A stretch of 64,000 nucleotides of DNA from Pseudonocardia sp. SCN 73-27 (GTDB lineage Bacteria > Actinomycetota > Actinomycetes > Mycobacteriales > Pseudonocardiaceae). Positions 50,425-58,687 of the stretch are shown here, in pieces (within the stretch, counting starts at the first letter, position 1; the number at the start of each line of letters is the position of its first letter). The position numbers were made by a program, and so were the translations under genes. The notes under the pieces are model-generated. The model was not told the DNA's origin. It searched no databases and worked only from the letters and a program-made list of their open reading frames with translations. The stretch covers positions 62,001 to 126,000 of the forward strand of contig MEGH01000013.1 in NCBI GenBank assembly GCA_001725415.1, given 5' to 3'.

Positions 50425-50430
50425 TAGGGT
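50425..50430 (+). promoter_or_regulatory. Leaderless -10 box of the degV gene (TAGGGT)
   Basis: TAGGGT, 8 nt before GTG 50439. Favours 50439 over the ATG at 50400. Confidence 0.45.
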
Positions 50431-50438
50431 CCGTCGTC

Positions 50439-51317
50439 GTGCCCGTCGCCGTCGTCACCGACTCGACCGCCTACCTCCCCGCCGGACTCGCCGCCGAACG
50501 CGGCATCCGCGTCGTCCCCCTCGAAGTCCGGCTCGGCGACCGCAGCGGTCGCGACGGCACCGACATCGGTCCCGCCGAGCTCGTCACCGCCCTCGCCGAC
50601 AAGACCCTTGCCGTCCACACCTCCCGGCCCACCCCGGCCGCGTTCGAGGCCGTCTACCGCGAGGCCCTCGCCGCCGGTGCCACCGGCGTCGTCTCGGTCC
50701 ACCTGTCCCGCGAGCTCTCCGGCACGTGGGACGCCGCACGGCTGGCCGCCGAGGAGGTCGGGCCCGACCGGGTCCGGATCGTCGACTCCCGCGCCGTCGC
50801 GATGGGCCTCGGCTACGCCGTCCTCGCCGCCTGCGACGCCGCCGACGCCGGAGCCGACGGGGCCGACGTCGAGGAAGCCGCCGCCGACGTCGCCTCCCGC
50901 TGCCGTGTCTTCTTCTCCGTCGACAACCTGGAACGGCTGCGCCGCGGCGGGCGGATCGGCGCGGCCGCCGCGCTGTTCGGGACAGCGCTCGCCGTCAAGC
51001 CGCTGCTGCACCTGGCCGAGGGCCGGATCATGCCGCTGGAGAAGGTGCGCACCAGCGCCCGTGCGGCGCAACGACTTCTCGACCTCGCGGTCGCCGCCGC
51101 GGGGGAGGGGGCCGACCTGGCCGTCCACCATCTCGGCGCCGCCGCCCGCGCAGAGGAGCTGGCCGCGAAGCTGCGGGAACGACTGCCCTCGGCGGCCCGG
51201 CTGCTGGTGTCGGAGGTCGGTGCGGTGATCGGAGCACACGCCGGGCAGGGGCTGCTGGGGATCGTGGTGGTGCCACGGCGCGCGGAAGGCTCGTCGGACT
51301 CCGCGGCCGGGGACTGA
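50439..51317 (+). CDS. DegV-family fatty-acid-binding protein
   Basis: A 292-residue DegV protein. PVAVVTDSTAYLPAGLAAER (about 2-21) with T-D-S-T, VHTSRPTPAAFEAVYREALA, VSVHLSRELSGTWDAARLAA and VFFSVDNLERLRRGGRIGAA are the family motifs. Such proteins hold a fatty acid in a cleft between two domains and in some bacteria pass it to a fatty-acid kinase; no kinase gene is in view. GTG 50439 is used because homology starts there and the -10 lies just upstream; the frame opens at 50400. Same position as the DegV gene in the mycobacterial block. Confidence 0.92.
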   Translation: MPVAVVTDSTAYLPAGLAAERGIRVVPLEVRLGDRSGRDGTDIGPAELVTALADKTLAVHTSRPTPAAFEAVYREALAAGATGVVSVHLSRELSGTWDAARLAAEEVGPDRVRIVDSRAVAMGLGYAVLAACDAADAGADGADVEEAAADVASRCRVFFSVDNLERLRRGGRIGAAAALFGTALAVKPLLHLAEGRIMPLEKVRTSARAAQRLLDLAVAAAGEGADLAVHHLGAAARAEELAAKLRERLPSAARLLVSEVGAVIGAHAGQGLLGIVVVPRRAEGSSDSAAGD

Positions 51318-51337
51318 GCACTGCGCCGGATCGGCGC

Positions 51338-51351
51338 GCCACCGCGGTGGC
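51338..51351. other. 14-bp palindrome after degV
   Basis: GCCACCGCGGTGGC, perfect, in the 185-bp gap between degV and comEA. It is too short in loop to be a normal terminator and could be a binding site. The rest of the gap shows only the comEA promoter. Confidence 0.3.
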
Positions 51352-51489
51352 CGACGCGCCCCTTCCGAGCGTTGCACAGGGGTCCGACACGAACTGCGCC
51401 GTCGGGCCGCGTGGGCGCTGATCTGTCCACATGGCCTCCGACCATCCACAGGGCGCGGCCGGCGACGCCGTGAGCAGGTGATCGACTTC

Positions 51490-51495
51490 TACGGT
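51490..51495 (+). promoter_or_regulatory. Leaderless -10 box of comEA (TACGGT)
   Basis: TACGGT, 7 nt before GTG 51503, the same hexamer as before the ABC exporter and the hydrolase gene. Confidence 0.5.
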
Positions 51496-51502
51496 CGATC
51501 CC

Positions 51503-52363
51503 GTGGCAGGTGCGGTGGATCCCCGGCGGCGGCTCGCCGTTGCGCTGGGCAGTTCGCCGCAGGAGTACTGGGACGACCGTCCTGAGTGGATCGTCGAGCC
51601 CGACACCGTCGAGCTCGCGCCCCCGGCGTCGGAGCCGCCGGCGCGCGGTCGTGCCGGGCGGCTCGGGGATCGGCTGCGGCGTCGGCGGGGCGCCGCGGTC
51701 CGGCGCTGGGTTCCCGAGCCGCTGCAGCGCGCACGTCTTGATCCCGGGCGTCCCGGAGCGGTCGCGCTGACGGTCGTCACCCTGCTCGCGGCGCTCGCCG
51801 CAGCGGTCGGGGTGTGGCTCGACCGGCCGCGCGCGGACCCGCTGCCGCCCGGGCCGGTGGCGGGTCTGTCGCCGATCGCCGAGGTGCCGGCCGGCTCCCG
51901 GCCCTCGGCAGCCCCGGGCGGGGAGCTCGTCGTGAGCGTCGTCGGCACGGTGGCGCGGCCCGGTGTGGTGAAGGTGCCCGACGGGGCCCGGGTTGCCGAC
52001 GTCGTCGAGGCGGCGGGTGGTGTCCTGCCCGGCACCGAGGTCGCGGGGCTCAACCTCGCACGGCGGGTGTCCGACGGCGAGCAGGTCGTCGTGGGCGCAC
52101 CGGCTCCGCCTGTCGAGGCGCCCGCTGCGGGGGCGGGGGAGCCGGCGGCCGGGCGTACGACCGCGGGCGGCAAGGTCGATCTCAACTCCGCGACCGTCGC
52201 CCAGCTCGACGGGCTGCCCGGCGTCGGCCCGGTCACGGCGCAACGCATCGTCGACTGGCGCACCCGCAACGGCCGCTTCAGCCGCGTCGACCAGCTCCGC
52301 GAGATCGACGGCATCGGCGAGCGCAAGTACGCCCAGCTGCGTGAACTGGTGGTGGCGGCATAA
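51503..52363 (+). CDS. comEA: ComEA-like DNA-binding protein (SLBB plus helix-hairpin-helix)
   Basis: A 286-residue protein. The cytoplasmic N-terminus (about 1-80) is Arg/Pro-rich; one membrane segment follows at ALTVVTLLAALAAAVGVWLD (about 92-111). Outside lie an SLBB-like domain (VSVVGTVARPGVVKVPDGAR, about 147-166) and a C-terminal helix-hairpin-helix pair (VDLNSATVAQLDGLPGVGPV and FSRVDQLREIDGIGERKYAQ, about 225-275) that binds double-stranded DNA. It is the receptor for DNA uptake and stands next to comEC as usual. GTG 51503 is fixed by the -10 box. Confidence 0.92.
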   Translation: MAGAVDPRRRLAVALGSSPQEYWDDRPEWIVEPDTVELAPPASEPPARGRAGRLGDRLRRRRGAAVRRWVPEPLQRARLDPGRPGAVALTVVTLLAALAAAVGVWLDRPRADPLPPGPVAGLSPIAEVPAGSRPSAAPGGELVVSVVGTVARPGVVKVPDGARVADVVEAAGGVLPGTEVAGLNLARRVSDGEQVVVGAPAPPVEAPAAGAGEPAAGRTTAGGKVDLNSATVAQLDGLPGVGPVTAQRIVDWRTRNGRFSRVDQLREIDGIGERKYAQLRELVVAA

Positions 52364-52449
52364 CGTCCGCGGTCAGGGACAACGCCGAGGACCAGACTGC
52401 CGCCCCGCCCGACCTGCGGCTCGTCCCGGCCGCGCTCGCGGTCTGGGCG

Positions 52450-54783
52450 GTGACCCTCGCCGGGCTGCTCGCCGGAGTGACGGGCGTGGCCGTCGTCGGG
52501 GGCCTGCTGCTCGCCGGTGGGGTGGTGCTCGCGCGGCGCGCCCGCGGCCTCGGCTGGGCCGCCGGCGCCGCGGCCGCGCTCGGATGTGCTGCGGCGGCCG
52601 CGGTCGTCGTCGGCACCAACGTCGCGATCGTCGCCGGGCACCCGCTCGCAGAGGCCGCGTCGACCGGCGCCTCGGCGACGGTGCGGGTCACGCTCACCGA
52701 CGACCCACGACCCGTCCGACCGGCCACCGGCCTGCCGATCGCGGCCGGCGGCCAGCTCACGATCGCCGCCGACCTGATCGAGGCCGCCGCTGGAGCCGGC
52801 CGTTGGACGACCGGCGGGCGAGTGCTCCTGATCGCCCCCGCCGACGGCTGGTCCGGGCTGCTGCCGGGCCAGTCGGTGCGCGCCGAGGGACTGCTCGCCC
52901 CGCCTTCGCGCAGCGACCTCACCGTTGCGGTGCTGCGGGTCCGCGGCGCACCCGTGGAGATCACCGCGCCGCCGTGGTGGCAGCGCGCGGCCGGGACCCT
53001 GCGCGACGGCCTGCGGACGGCGTCGGGGGTGTTACCGGAACGCTCGGCGGGGCTGCTGCCCGGGCTCACCGTCGGCGACACCCGTGACCAGACCCCGGAG
53101 GTCGCCGACGACTTCCGCGCCGCCGGGCTGACCCACCTGACCGCGGTGTCCGGCGCGAATCTCGCCGTCGTGGCCGGTGCGGTGCTGTTCCTGCTGCGGC
53201 TGCTGCGGGCCGGGCCGCGGGTGTGCGCGGCGGGGGCCGGGCTGGCGCTCGTCGGGTTCGTCGTCCTGGCACGGCCGTCGCCGAGCGTGCTGCGCGCCGC
53301 TGTCATGGGCGGCGTCGTTCTGCTCGCACTCGCCATGGGGCGCAAGAGGTCCGCGGTGCCGGCGCTGGCGGTCACCGTCGTCGGGCTGCTGCTGTGGGTG
53401 CCGCGGCTCGCGGTCGACCCGGGGTTCGCACTGTCGGCCGCGGCCACTGCCGCCCTTGTCCTGATCGCCCCGGGATGGGCGCGGCGGCTGCGCGAGCGCG
53501 GGGTCCCGCCCGGCGTCGCGGAGGCGCTGGTCATCCCCGCGGCGGCCGGGATCGCCACCGCGCCGTTGATCGCGGGGCTGAGCGGGACCGTGAGCCTGGT
53601 CTCGTTGCTCGCCAACCTCCTCGCCGCGCCGGTCGTCCCACCGGCGACGGTCCTCGGGGTCCTGGCCGCCGTGCTGTCGGTCGTGAGCCCCGCCGCGGCG
53701 GAGGTGTGCGCGTGGCTGGCGGGGCCGGAGGTCGGCTGGCTGGTACTCGTCGCCGACCGGGCCGCGGCGGTCCAGGGCGGGGTGGTGCCGTGGCCGTCGG
53801 GATGGGCCGGCGCGCTGCTGCTCGTCGCCGTGACCGTGGTGCTCGCGGTACTGGTCCGGTCGCGGCGGCTGCGGGCGTTGCTGGTCGCCGTGCTGGTCGG
53901 CCTGCTGCTGGTCCTGGTGCCGACGCGGGTCGTCACCCCCGGCTGGCCGCCCGCCGGGTGGTCGGTCGTCGCGTGCGACGTCGGGCAGGGCGACGCACTC
54001 GTGCTCGCCACCGGCTCACCGGGGCACGCGGTGCTCGTCGACGCCGGACCCGACGACGGCCCCGTCGACGCCTGCCTCGCCCGCCTGGGCGTGCACACGC
54101 TCGACCTCGTCGTGGTCAGCCACCTGCACGCCGACCACGTCGGCGGCATGTCGGGCGCGCTGCGAGACAGGGCCGTCGGCGGGATCGCGGTCGGGCCGTC
54201 ACGCCAGCCCGGCACCGCACTGCGGCGCCTCGGGGTGCAGGCCAGGGAGGCAGGGACGCGCGTGGTGGCGCTGGGGCCGGGGCAGCGGCTGACCTGGCCG
54301 GGTCTGGTGCTCGACGTGCTCGGGCCCGTCCACCCGGCCACCGACGTCGATCCCGGCGACGGGACCGCCGTCAACGACGGGTCGCTCGTGGTGCGGGCCC
54401 AGACGCGGGCAGGGTCGGCGCTGCTGACCGGTGACGTCGAGATCGCGGCACAGGCCGACCTGCTCGCCGCCGGGGTGCCGCTGCGCGCCGACGTGCTGAA
54501 GATGCCCCACCACGGCTCGCGCTACAGCCTGCGCGAGTTCCTCGCCGCGGTGGCGCCGCGGGTCGTGCTCGTCTCGGTCGGGGCCGGCAACAGCTACCGT
54601 CACCCCGACCCGCAGCTGCTCGCTGTCCTCGGCTCGGCCGGGGTCGCGGTGCGCCGCACCGACCACGACGGGGACACCGCCGTCGTCGCGGGTGCCTCGA
54701 CGGGCCAGGGCGGCCCGTCGGTCGTGTCGCGCGGTGATCCGCTCCCGGGCCGCCGACGACGTGCGCGGCCCGGGCGGGCGAGG
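52450..54783 (+). CDS. comEC: ComEC/Rec2 DNA-uptake channel, reading frame abnormal at both ends
   Basis: Membrane channel for single-stranded DNA. The competence domain has about eleven membrane helices with FRAAGLTHLTAVSGANLAVV (about 222-241) as the family motif. The C-terminal metallo-beta-lactamase-like domain has VVACDVGQGDALVLATGSPG and VVSHLHADHVGGMSG (about 555-569). The conserved N-terminal text DLRLVPAALAVWAVTLAGLL begins before the first usable start (GTG 52450); upstream in this frame no ATG, GTG or TTG precedes it back to a stop at 52342. At the other end no stop occurs before the opposite-strand gene at 54784; the frame stays open to 57306. The end given here is therefore only the edge of homology. 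Confidence 0.72.
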
Positions 54784-56049
54784 TCAGTCGCGGGCGGCCA
54801 GGGCCTCGCGCACGGCCTTGCTCGTGGCCGCGACGGTCGCGCTCGGGGCGACGCGGTCGGCGACGGCGTCGAGCGTCTTCAGGCCGTCACCGGTGATGAG
54901 CAGGACGGTCTCGGCGTCGGGGTCGATCTGCCCGGCCTCGATCAGCTTCTTCGCGGTCGCGACCGTGACCCCACCCGCCGTCTCGGCGAACACGCCCTCG
55001 GTGCGGGCCAGCAGCTGGATGGCGTCGCGCACCTCGTCGTCGGAGACGTGGCCGATCGCGCCGCCGGTGCGGCGCACCGAGTCCAGCACGTACGGGCCGT
55101 CGGCCGGGTTGCCGATCGCCAGCGAGCGGGCGATCGTGTCCGGCTTGACCGGCCGGATGACGTCGTGGCCCTCGGCGAACGCAGTCGCGACCGGGGAGCA
55201 GCCGGTGGCCTGCGCGCCGAACATCTTGTACGGGGTGGGCTCGACGAGCCCGAGCTTGCCGAACTCCTGGAAGCCCTTGTCGATCTTCGTCAGCTGCGAG
55301 CCGGACGCGATCGGGACGACGATCTGCTCGGGCAACCGCCAGCCGAGCTGCTCGGCGACCTCGTAGCCCAGCGTCTTCGAACCCTCGGCGTAGTAGGGGC
55401 GGACGTTGACGTTGACGAACGCCCACTCCTCGTGCTCGGCCGCGAGCTCGGTGGCGAGCCGGTTGACGTCGTCGTAGTTGCCGTCGACGGCCAGCAGGGT
55501 GCCGCCGTAGACGGCGGTGGTGAGGACCTTGGCCTTCTCCAGCGACGACGGGATCAGCACGACCGAGTCCCACCCGGCGCGCGACGCGGCGGCGGCGACG
55601 GCGTTGGCGAGGTTGCCCGTCGAGGGGCAGCACAGGACGGTGAAGCCGAGCTCACGGGCGGCGGCGAGGGCGACGGCGACGACGCGGTCCTTGAAGGAGT
55701 GCGTCGGGTTGCCCGTGTCGTCCTTGACCCACAGGGAGCGCAGGCCCAGGGCGGCGGCGAGGCGGTCGGCCTTGATCAGCCGCGTCATGCCCGGCTCGGT
55801 GTTGGGGTGCGACTGCACGCTCGCGGGCACGGGCAGGAGGTCGCGGTAGCGCCAGATCGACTGCGGGCCTGCCTCGATCGACTCGCGCGTGACGGCCGGG
55901 AAGTCGTAGGCCACCTCGAGGGGGCCGAAACACTGCGGACAGGCGAACTCCGCCGCGAGGGGCGTCTCGTGGCCGCACTCGCGGCAGGAGAGGGCGCGGG
56001 CCGAGCCGAGGTCGAAGCCGGTGGCGCGCGCGGGCGCAACAGAAGTCAT
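54784..56049 (-). CDS. Threonine-synthase-like PLP enzyme under SAM-I riboswitch control
   Basis: A 421-residue fold-II PLP enzyme. A zinc-ribbon-like N-terminus has CRECGHE and CPQCFG (about 22-42). The PLP Lys is in NPTHSFKDRVVAVALAAARE (about 113-132), the phosphate loop in CCPSTGNLANAVAAAASRAG, and GSQLTKIDKGF and LLITGDGLKTLDA follow. By family it is threonine synthase (O-phosphohomoserine to threonine). The S-box in its leader, however, ties it to methionine supply, so it may instead use O-phosphohomoserine for homocysteine synthesis, as reported for a threonine-synthase homologue in Streptomyces. It stands alone, opposite to and between comEC and holA, apart from any hom-thrB genes. 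Confidence 0.85.
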   Translation of the reverse strand: MTSVAPARATGFDLGSARALSCRECGHETPLAAEFACPQCFGPLEVAYDFPAVTRESIEAGPQSIWRYRDLLPVPASVQSHPNTEPGMTRLIKADRLAAALGLRSLWVKDDTGNPTHSFKDRVVAVALAAARELGFTVLCCPSTGNLANAVAAAASRAGWDSVVLIPSSLEKAKVLTTAVYGGTLLAVDGNYDDVNRLATELAAEHEEWAFVNVNVRPYYAEGSKTLGYEVAEQLGWRLPEQIVVPIASGSQLTKIDKGFQEFGKLGLVEPTPYKMFGAQATGCSPVATAFAEGHDVIRPVKPDTIARSLAIGNPADGPYVLDSVRRTGGAIGHVSDDEVRDAIQLLARTEGVFAETAGGVTVATAKKLIEAGQIDPDAETVLLITGDGLKTLDAVADRVAPSATVAATSKAVREALAARD

Positions 56050-56060
56050 CGGAGAATCTC

Positions 56061-56178
56061 CTCATCTTCCCCGCACGAAGCGGGTCGGAATTGGCACCGT
56101 GATCGTCACACGCGATGGTCGTGTGCCGCCGGTTGCCGGGGTGTCAACGGGCCGTTCCCTCTACCCCTCTGGATGAGC
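56061..56178 (-). ncRNA. SAM-I (S-box) riboswitch in the leader of the threonine-synthase-like gene
   Basis: On the minus strand the S-box consensus blocks occur in order: CTCATCCAGAG, GTAGAGGGAACGGCCC, TTGACACCCCGGCAACC, a variable CACACG/CGTGTG hairpin, CGGTGCCAATTCCGACC, CCCGC/GCGGG hairpin, and GATGAG, which closes helix P1 with the first CTCATC. Only 11 bases separate it from the start codon. The 3' strand of P1 (GATGAG, 56066-56061) runs straight into the Shine-Dalgarno GAGGAG, so SAM binding should hide the ribosome site: translational OFF control. A GGAG/CTCC mini-stem lies just before the ATG. Confidence 0.93.
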
Positions 56179-56325
56179 CATATTCGATTGTGTGAGCCCT
56201 GGACGTCGCAGAGCACGCCTGTCCTCGTGACAACCGTACGACACCTGTCTCCCGGACGTGAAGCCGCGGTCCGGCATCTGGGAGGCGGGTCACGTCCTCG
56301 ACGGGTGCTGGGCCACGATGAAGGC

Positions 56326-57306
56326 GTGACCCCACCGGCTGCCGACGCGACGCCTCCGCATCCCGTCCACCTCGTCGTGGGCGAGGAGGAGCTGCTCGCC
56401 GAGCGGGCGGTGCAGGACATCGTGACCAGGGCGCGGGCAGCCGATCCCGAGACCGACGTGCGCCGGATGCGCATCGGTGAGATCGCTCCGGAGGACCTTG
56501 CCGAGCACCTGAGCCCGTCGCTGTTCGCCGAGGGCCGGGTCGTCGTCCTCACGTCGGCCCAGGAGGCGGCCAAGGGCATGGCCACCGCCGTGCTGCGCTA
56601 CGCCGCCGAGCCGGCCGACGGGATCGTCGTCGTCCTCGTCCACCAGGGCGGGGCCCGCGGCAAGTCGTTCGCCGACGACCTGCGCAAGGCGGGCGCGGAG
56701 GTCGTCCGCTGCGACCGGTTGACCCGCCCGGCCGAGCGTGCCGACTTCGTCCGAGCCGAGGTACGCCGGCTCGGCGGGAAGATCACCGGCGACGCGCTCG
56801 AGGTGCTGATGGAGGCCGTGGGGTCCGACCTGCGGGAACTCGCGTCGGCGGCGGGGCAGCTGGTGGCCGACACCGGCGGCGCGGTCGACGAGAAGTCGGT
56901 GCGGCGCTACCACCGGGGCAAGGCCGAGTCGTCGGGGTTCACGGTCGCCGACAAGGTCGTCGCCGGCGACCGGGCGGGTGCGCTCGAGGCGCTGCGCTGG
57001 GCGCTGGTGCTGGGGGTGGCGCCGGTGCTCGTCGCCGACGCGCTGGCCGACGCTGTGCGGACGCTCGCCAAGGTGGGCGCGGCGGGGCGGGGCGACCCCA
57101 ACCGGCTCGCGAGCTCGCTCGGCATGCCGCCGTGGAAGATCCGCAAGGCGCAGGGGCAGGTCCGTTCGTGGCGGCCCGAGGGGCTGGCGGTCGCGTTCGC
57201 GGCGGCCGCGGAGGCGAACGCCGACGTCAAGGGCGCGGCCGCCGACCCGGAGTTCGCGTTGGAACGTGCGGTCCGCCGCATCATCGACGCCCGCGAGATG
57301 CGCTGA
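56326..57306 (+). CDS. holA: DNA polymerase III delta subunit
   Basis: Clamp-loader subunit that opens the beta clamp. The 326-residue protein begins VHLVVGEEELLAERAVQDIV (about 14-33), the start of the degenerate AAA domain, and continues DPETDVRRMRIGEIAPEDLA, LSPSLFAEGRVVVLTSAQEA and SGFTVADKVVAGDRAGALEA. The C-terminal collar has RLASSLGMPPWKIRKAQGQV and AVRRIIDA. GTG 56326 lies 6 nt after CACGAT, a possible leaderless -10. Curiously it is in the same frame as comEC with no stop between. A strong terminator follows at 57378. Confidence 0.93.
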   Translation: MTPPAADATPPHPVHLVVGEEELLAERAVQDIVTRARAADPETDVRRMRIGEIAPEDLAEHLSPSLFAEGRVVVLTSAQEAAKGMATAVLRYAAEPADGIVVVLVHQGGARGKSFADDLRKAGAEVVRCDRLTRPAERADFVRAEVRRLGGKITGDALEVLMEAVGSDLRELASAAGQLVADTGGAVDEKSVRRYHRGKAESSGFTVADKVVAGDRAGALEALRWALVLGVAPVLVADALADAVRTLAKVGAAGRGDPNRLASSLGMPPWKIRKAQGQVRSWRPEGLAVAFAAAAEANADVKGAAADPEFALERAVRRIIDAREMR

Positions 57307-57377
57307 CCCACCCGCTCGACCACACCGGGTCCTGCGGGACACGAGGGGTCGTATGCGGGTGCGTCCCGTCGGACACG

Positions 57378-57416
57378 ACGACGGCGCCGCCCGCGGGGTG
57401 CGGGCGGCGCCGTCGT
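57378..57416. terminator. Bidirectional terminator between holA and rpsT
   Basis: A perfect 17-bp stem: ACGACGGCGCCGCCCGC (57378-57394), loop GGGGT, GCGGGCGGCGCCGTCGT (57400-57416). It stands between convergent genes holA and rpsT and can serve both. No T-tract follows, as is common in actinobacteria. Confidence 0.85.
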
Positions 57417-57450
57417 GGAGAACAGATCCGGCGCTGGGCGCCGGCGGTGT

Positions 57451-57726
57451 TCAGCTCTTGGACGCGGTGAGCGCGTCGGCGCGCTTGGCGATGGCCGACT
57501 TGCGGTTGGCCGCCTGGTTGCGGTGGATGACGCCCTTGCTGGCGGCCTTGTCGAGGGCCTTGGCGGCGGCGCGCTGCAGCTCCACGGCCTTCTCGGTCTC
57601 GCCGGCCGCCTCGGCCTCACGGAACCGGCGGATGGCGGTGCGGACCGACGACTTGACCGCCTTGTTGCGCTGGCGGCGCTTCTCGTTGGTCTTGACCCGC
57701 TTGATCTGGGACTTGATGTTGGCCAC
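57451..57726 (-). CDS. rpsT: 30S ribosomal protein S20
   Basis: A 91-residue basic, helical protein. [20 protein letters not shown] and [20 protein letters not shown], then [20 protein letters not shown], are the S20 signatures; it binds 16S rRNA near the decoding region. GTG 57726 is fixed by the family N-terminus [10 protein letters not shown], with GAGGCAGACGC upstream. A TAGCAT hexamer at 57843-57838 (minus) would start a leader of about 105 nt. Position opposite to and after holA is the same as in mycobacteria. Confidence 0.97.
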   Translation of the reverse strand: MANIKSQIKRVKTNEKRRQRNKAVKSSVRTAIRRFREAEAAGETEKAVELQRAAAKALDKAASKGVIHRNQAANRKSAIAKRADALTASKS

Positions 57727-57918
57727 GCGTCTGCCTCGAGTCTTCCTGCCTGGAACGTGTACTGGGGCCGGCGTTACGACCCGTACCGCAGGCCGTGTGA
57801 CCCGGATCGGACGAGCACGCCGTGCGCTCGGTCATTCATGCTAACAGCGGCCCCGTCGACCCCTCACTCGCCCCCGTCGGGTGACGCCGTGAGCCGGGAG
57901 AACGGCGCCTGTGCTGGC

Positions 57919-57924
57919 TACGGT
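57919..57924 (+). promoter_or_regulatory. Leaderless -10 box of the hydrolase gene (TACGGT)
   Basis: TACGGT, 6 nt before ATG 57931. It fixes 57931 as start against a longer open frame that reaches back to 57415 through rpsT. Confidence 0.5.
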
Positions 57925-57930
57925 TCGTCC

Positions 57931-58686
57931 ATGACCGTAGTCCTCGTGCACGGCAACCCGGAGACGGCGGCGATCTGGGGCCCGTTGGTGGATCATCTGG
58001 GCGACGAGCAGCCGACGGTGCGGTTGTCGCCACCGGGCTTCGGCGCTCCGGTGCCCGACGGGTTCCCGGCGACGTGGGAGTCCTACCGGGACTGGTTGGT
58101 CACCGAGCTGGAGGAGCTCACGGCGGGTGGCGGGCAGGTCGATCTCGTGGGGCACGACTGGGGCGGCGGGCACGTCGTCAACGCGGTGATGGTCCGGCCG
58201 GATCTGGTGCGCAGCTGGGCGTGCGACGTCGTCGGCATCTACGACCCCGACTACGTGTGGCACGACCTGGCGCAGCAGTGGCAGACGCCGCAGGTGGGGG
58301 AGCAGCTCGTCGCGCGGATGGGGGCGGCTCCGGTCGCGCGTCGCGGGGAGGGGCTCGCGGCGCAAGGGATGGACGCGGCTGTGGCCGACAAGGTGGCTGC
58401 GGCGTTCGACACGGCGATGGGCGAGTGCATCCTGTGGCTGTACCGCTCGGCGGCGCAGCCGGCGATGGCCGATCTCGGTGCCGGGCTGGAGGCTGCGGCG
58501 CGGGTGCCGGGCCTGGCACTGGTCCCGACCGACGACCCGTACGTCGGCACGCGGGAGCAGAAGCTGCGTGCCGCCGAGCGGGCCGGTGCGCACGTCGAGG
58601 AGCTCGACGGGCTGGGTCACTGGTGGATGATGCAGGACCCGGCCCGCGGCGCCGCGGCACTCACCCGGTTCTGGTCGGGCATCTGA
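57931..58686 (+). CDS. Alpha/beta-hydrolase, epoxide-hydrolase or dehalogenase-like
   Basis: A 251-residue alpha/beta-hydrolase. TVVLVHGNPETAAIWGPLVD (about 2-21) carries the H-G-N-P oxyanion motif, and VDLVGHDWGGGHVVNAVMVR (about 70-89) has Asp as nucleophile in G-H-D-W-G-G, the epoxide-hydrolase/haloalkane-dehalogenase form. The catalytic His is in ELDGLGHWWMMQDP near residue 229. A short cap lies between. Substrate unknown. It is leaderless and its stop is 1 bp from the stop of the convergent thioredoxin-NHL gene. Confidence 0.87.
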   Translation: MTVVLVHGNPETAAIWGPLVDHLGDEQPTVRLSPPGFGAPVPDGFPATWESYRDWLVTELEELTAGGGQVDLVGHDWGGGHVVNAVMVRPDLVRSWACDVVGIYDPDYVWHDLAQQWQTPQVGEQLVARMGAAPVARRGEGLAAQGMDAAVADKVAAAFDTAMGECILWLYRSAAQPAMADLGAGLEAAARVPGLALVPTDDPYVGTREQKLRAAERAGAHVEELDGLGHWWMMQDPARGAAALTRFWSGI

Positions 58687-58687
58687 G

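Noticed and set aside
54784-57306. Translation of comEC and holA as one 1618-residue fusion protein
   Set aside because: The middle 500 residues are the antisense of a gene with a riboswitch and have shadow composition; holA has its own start.
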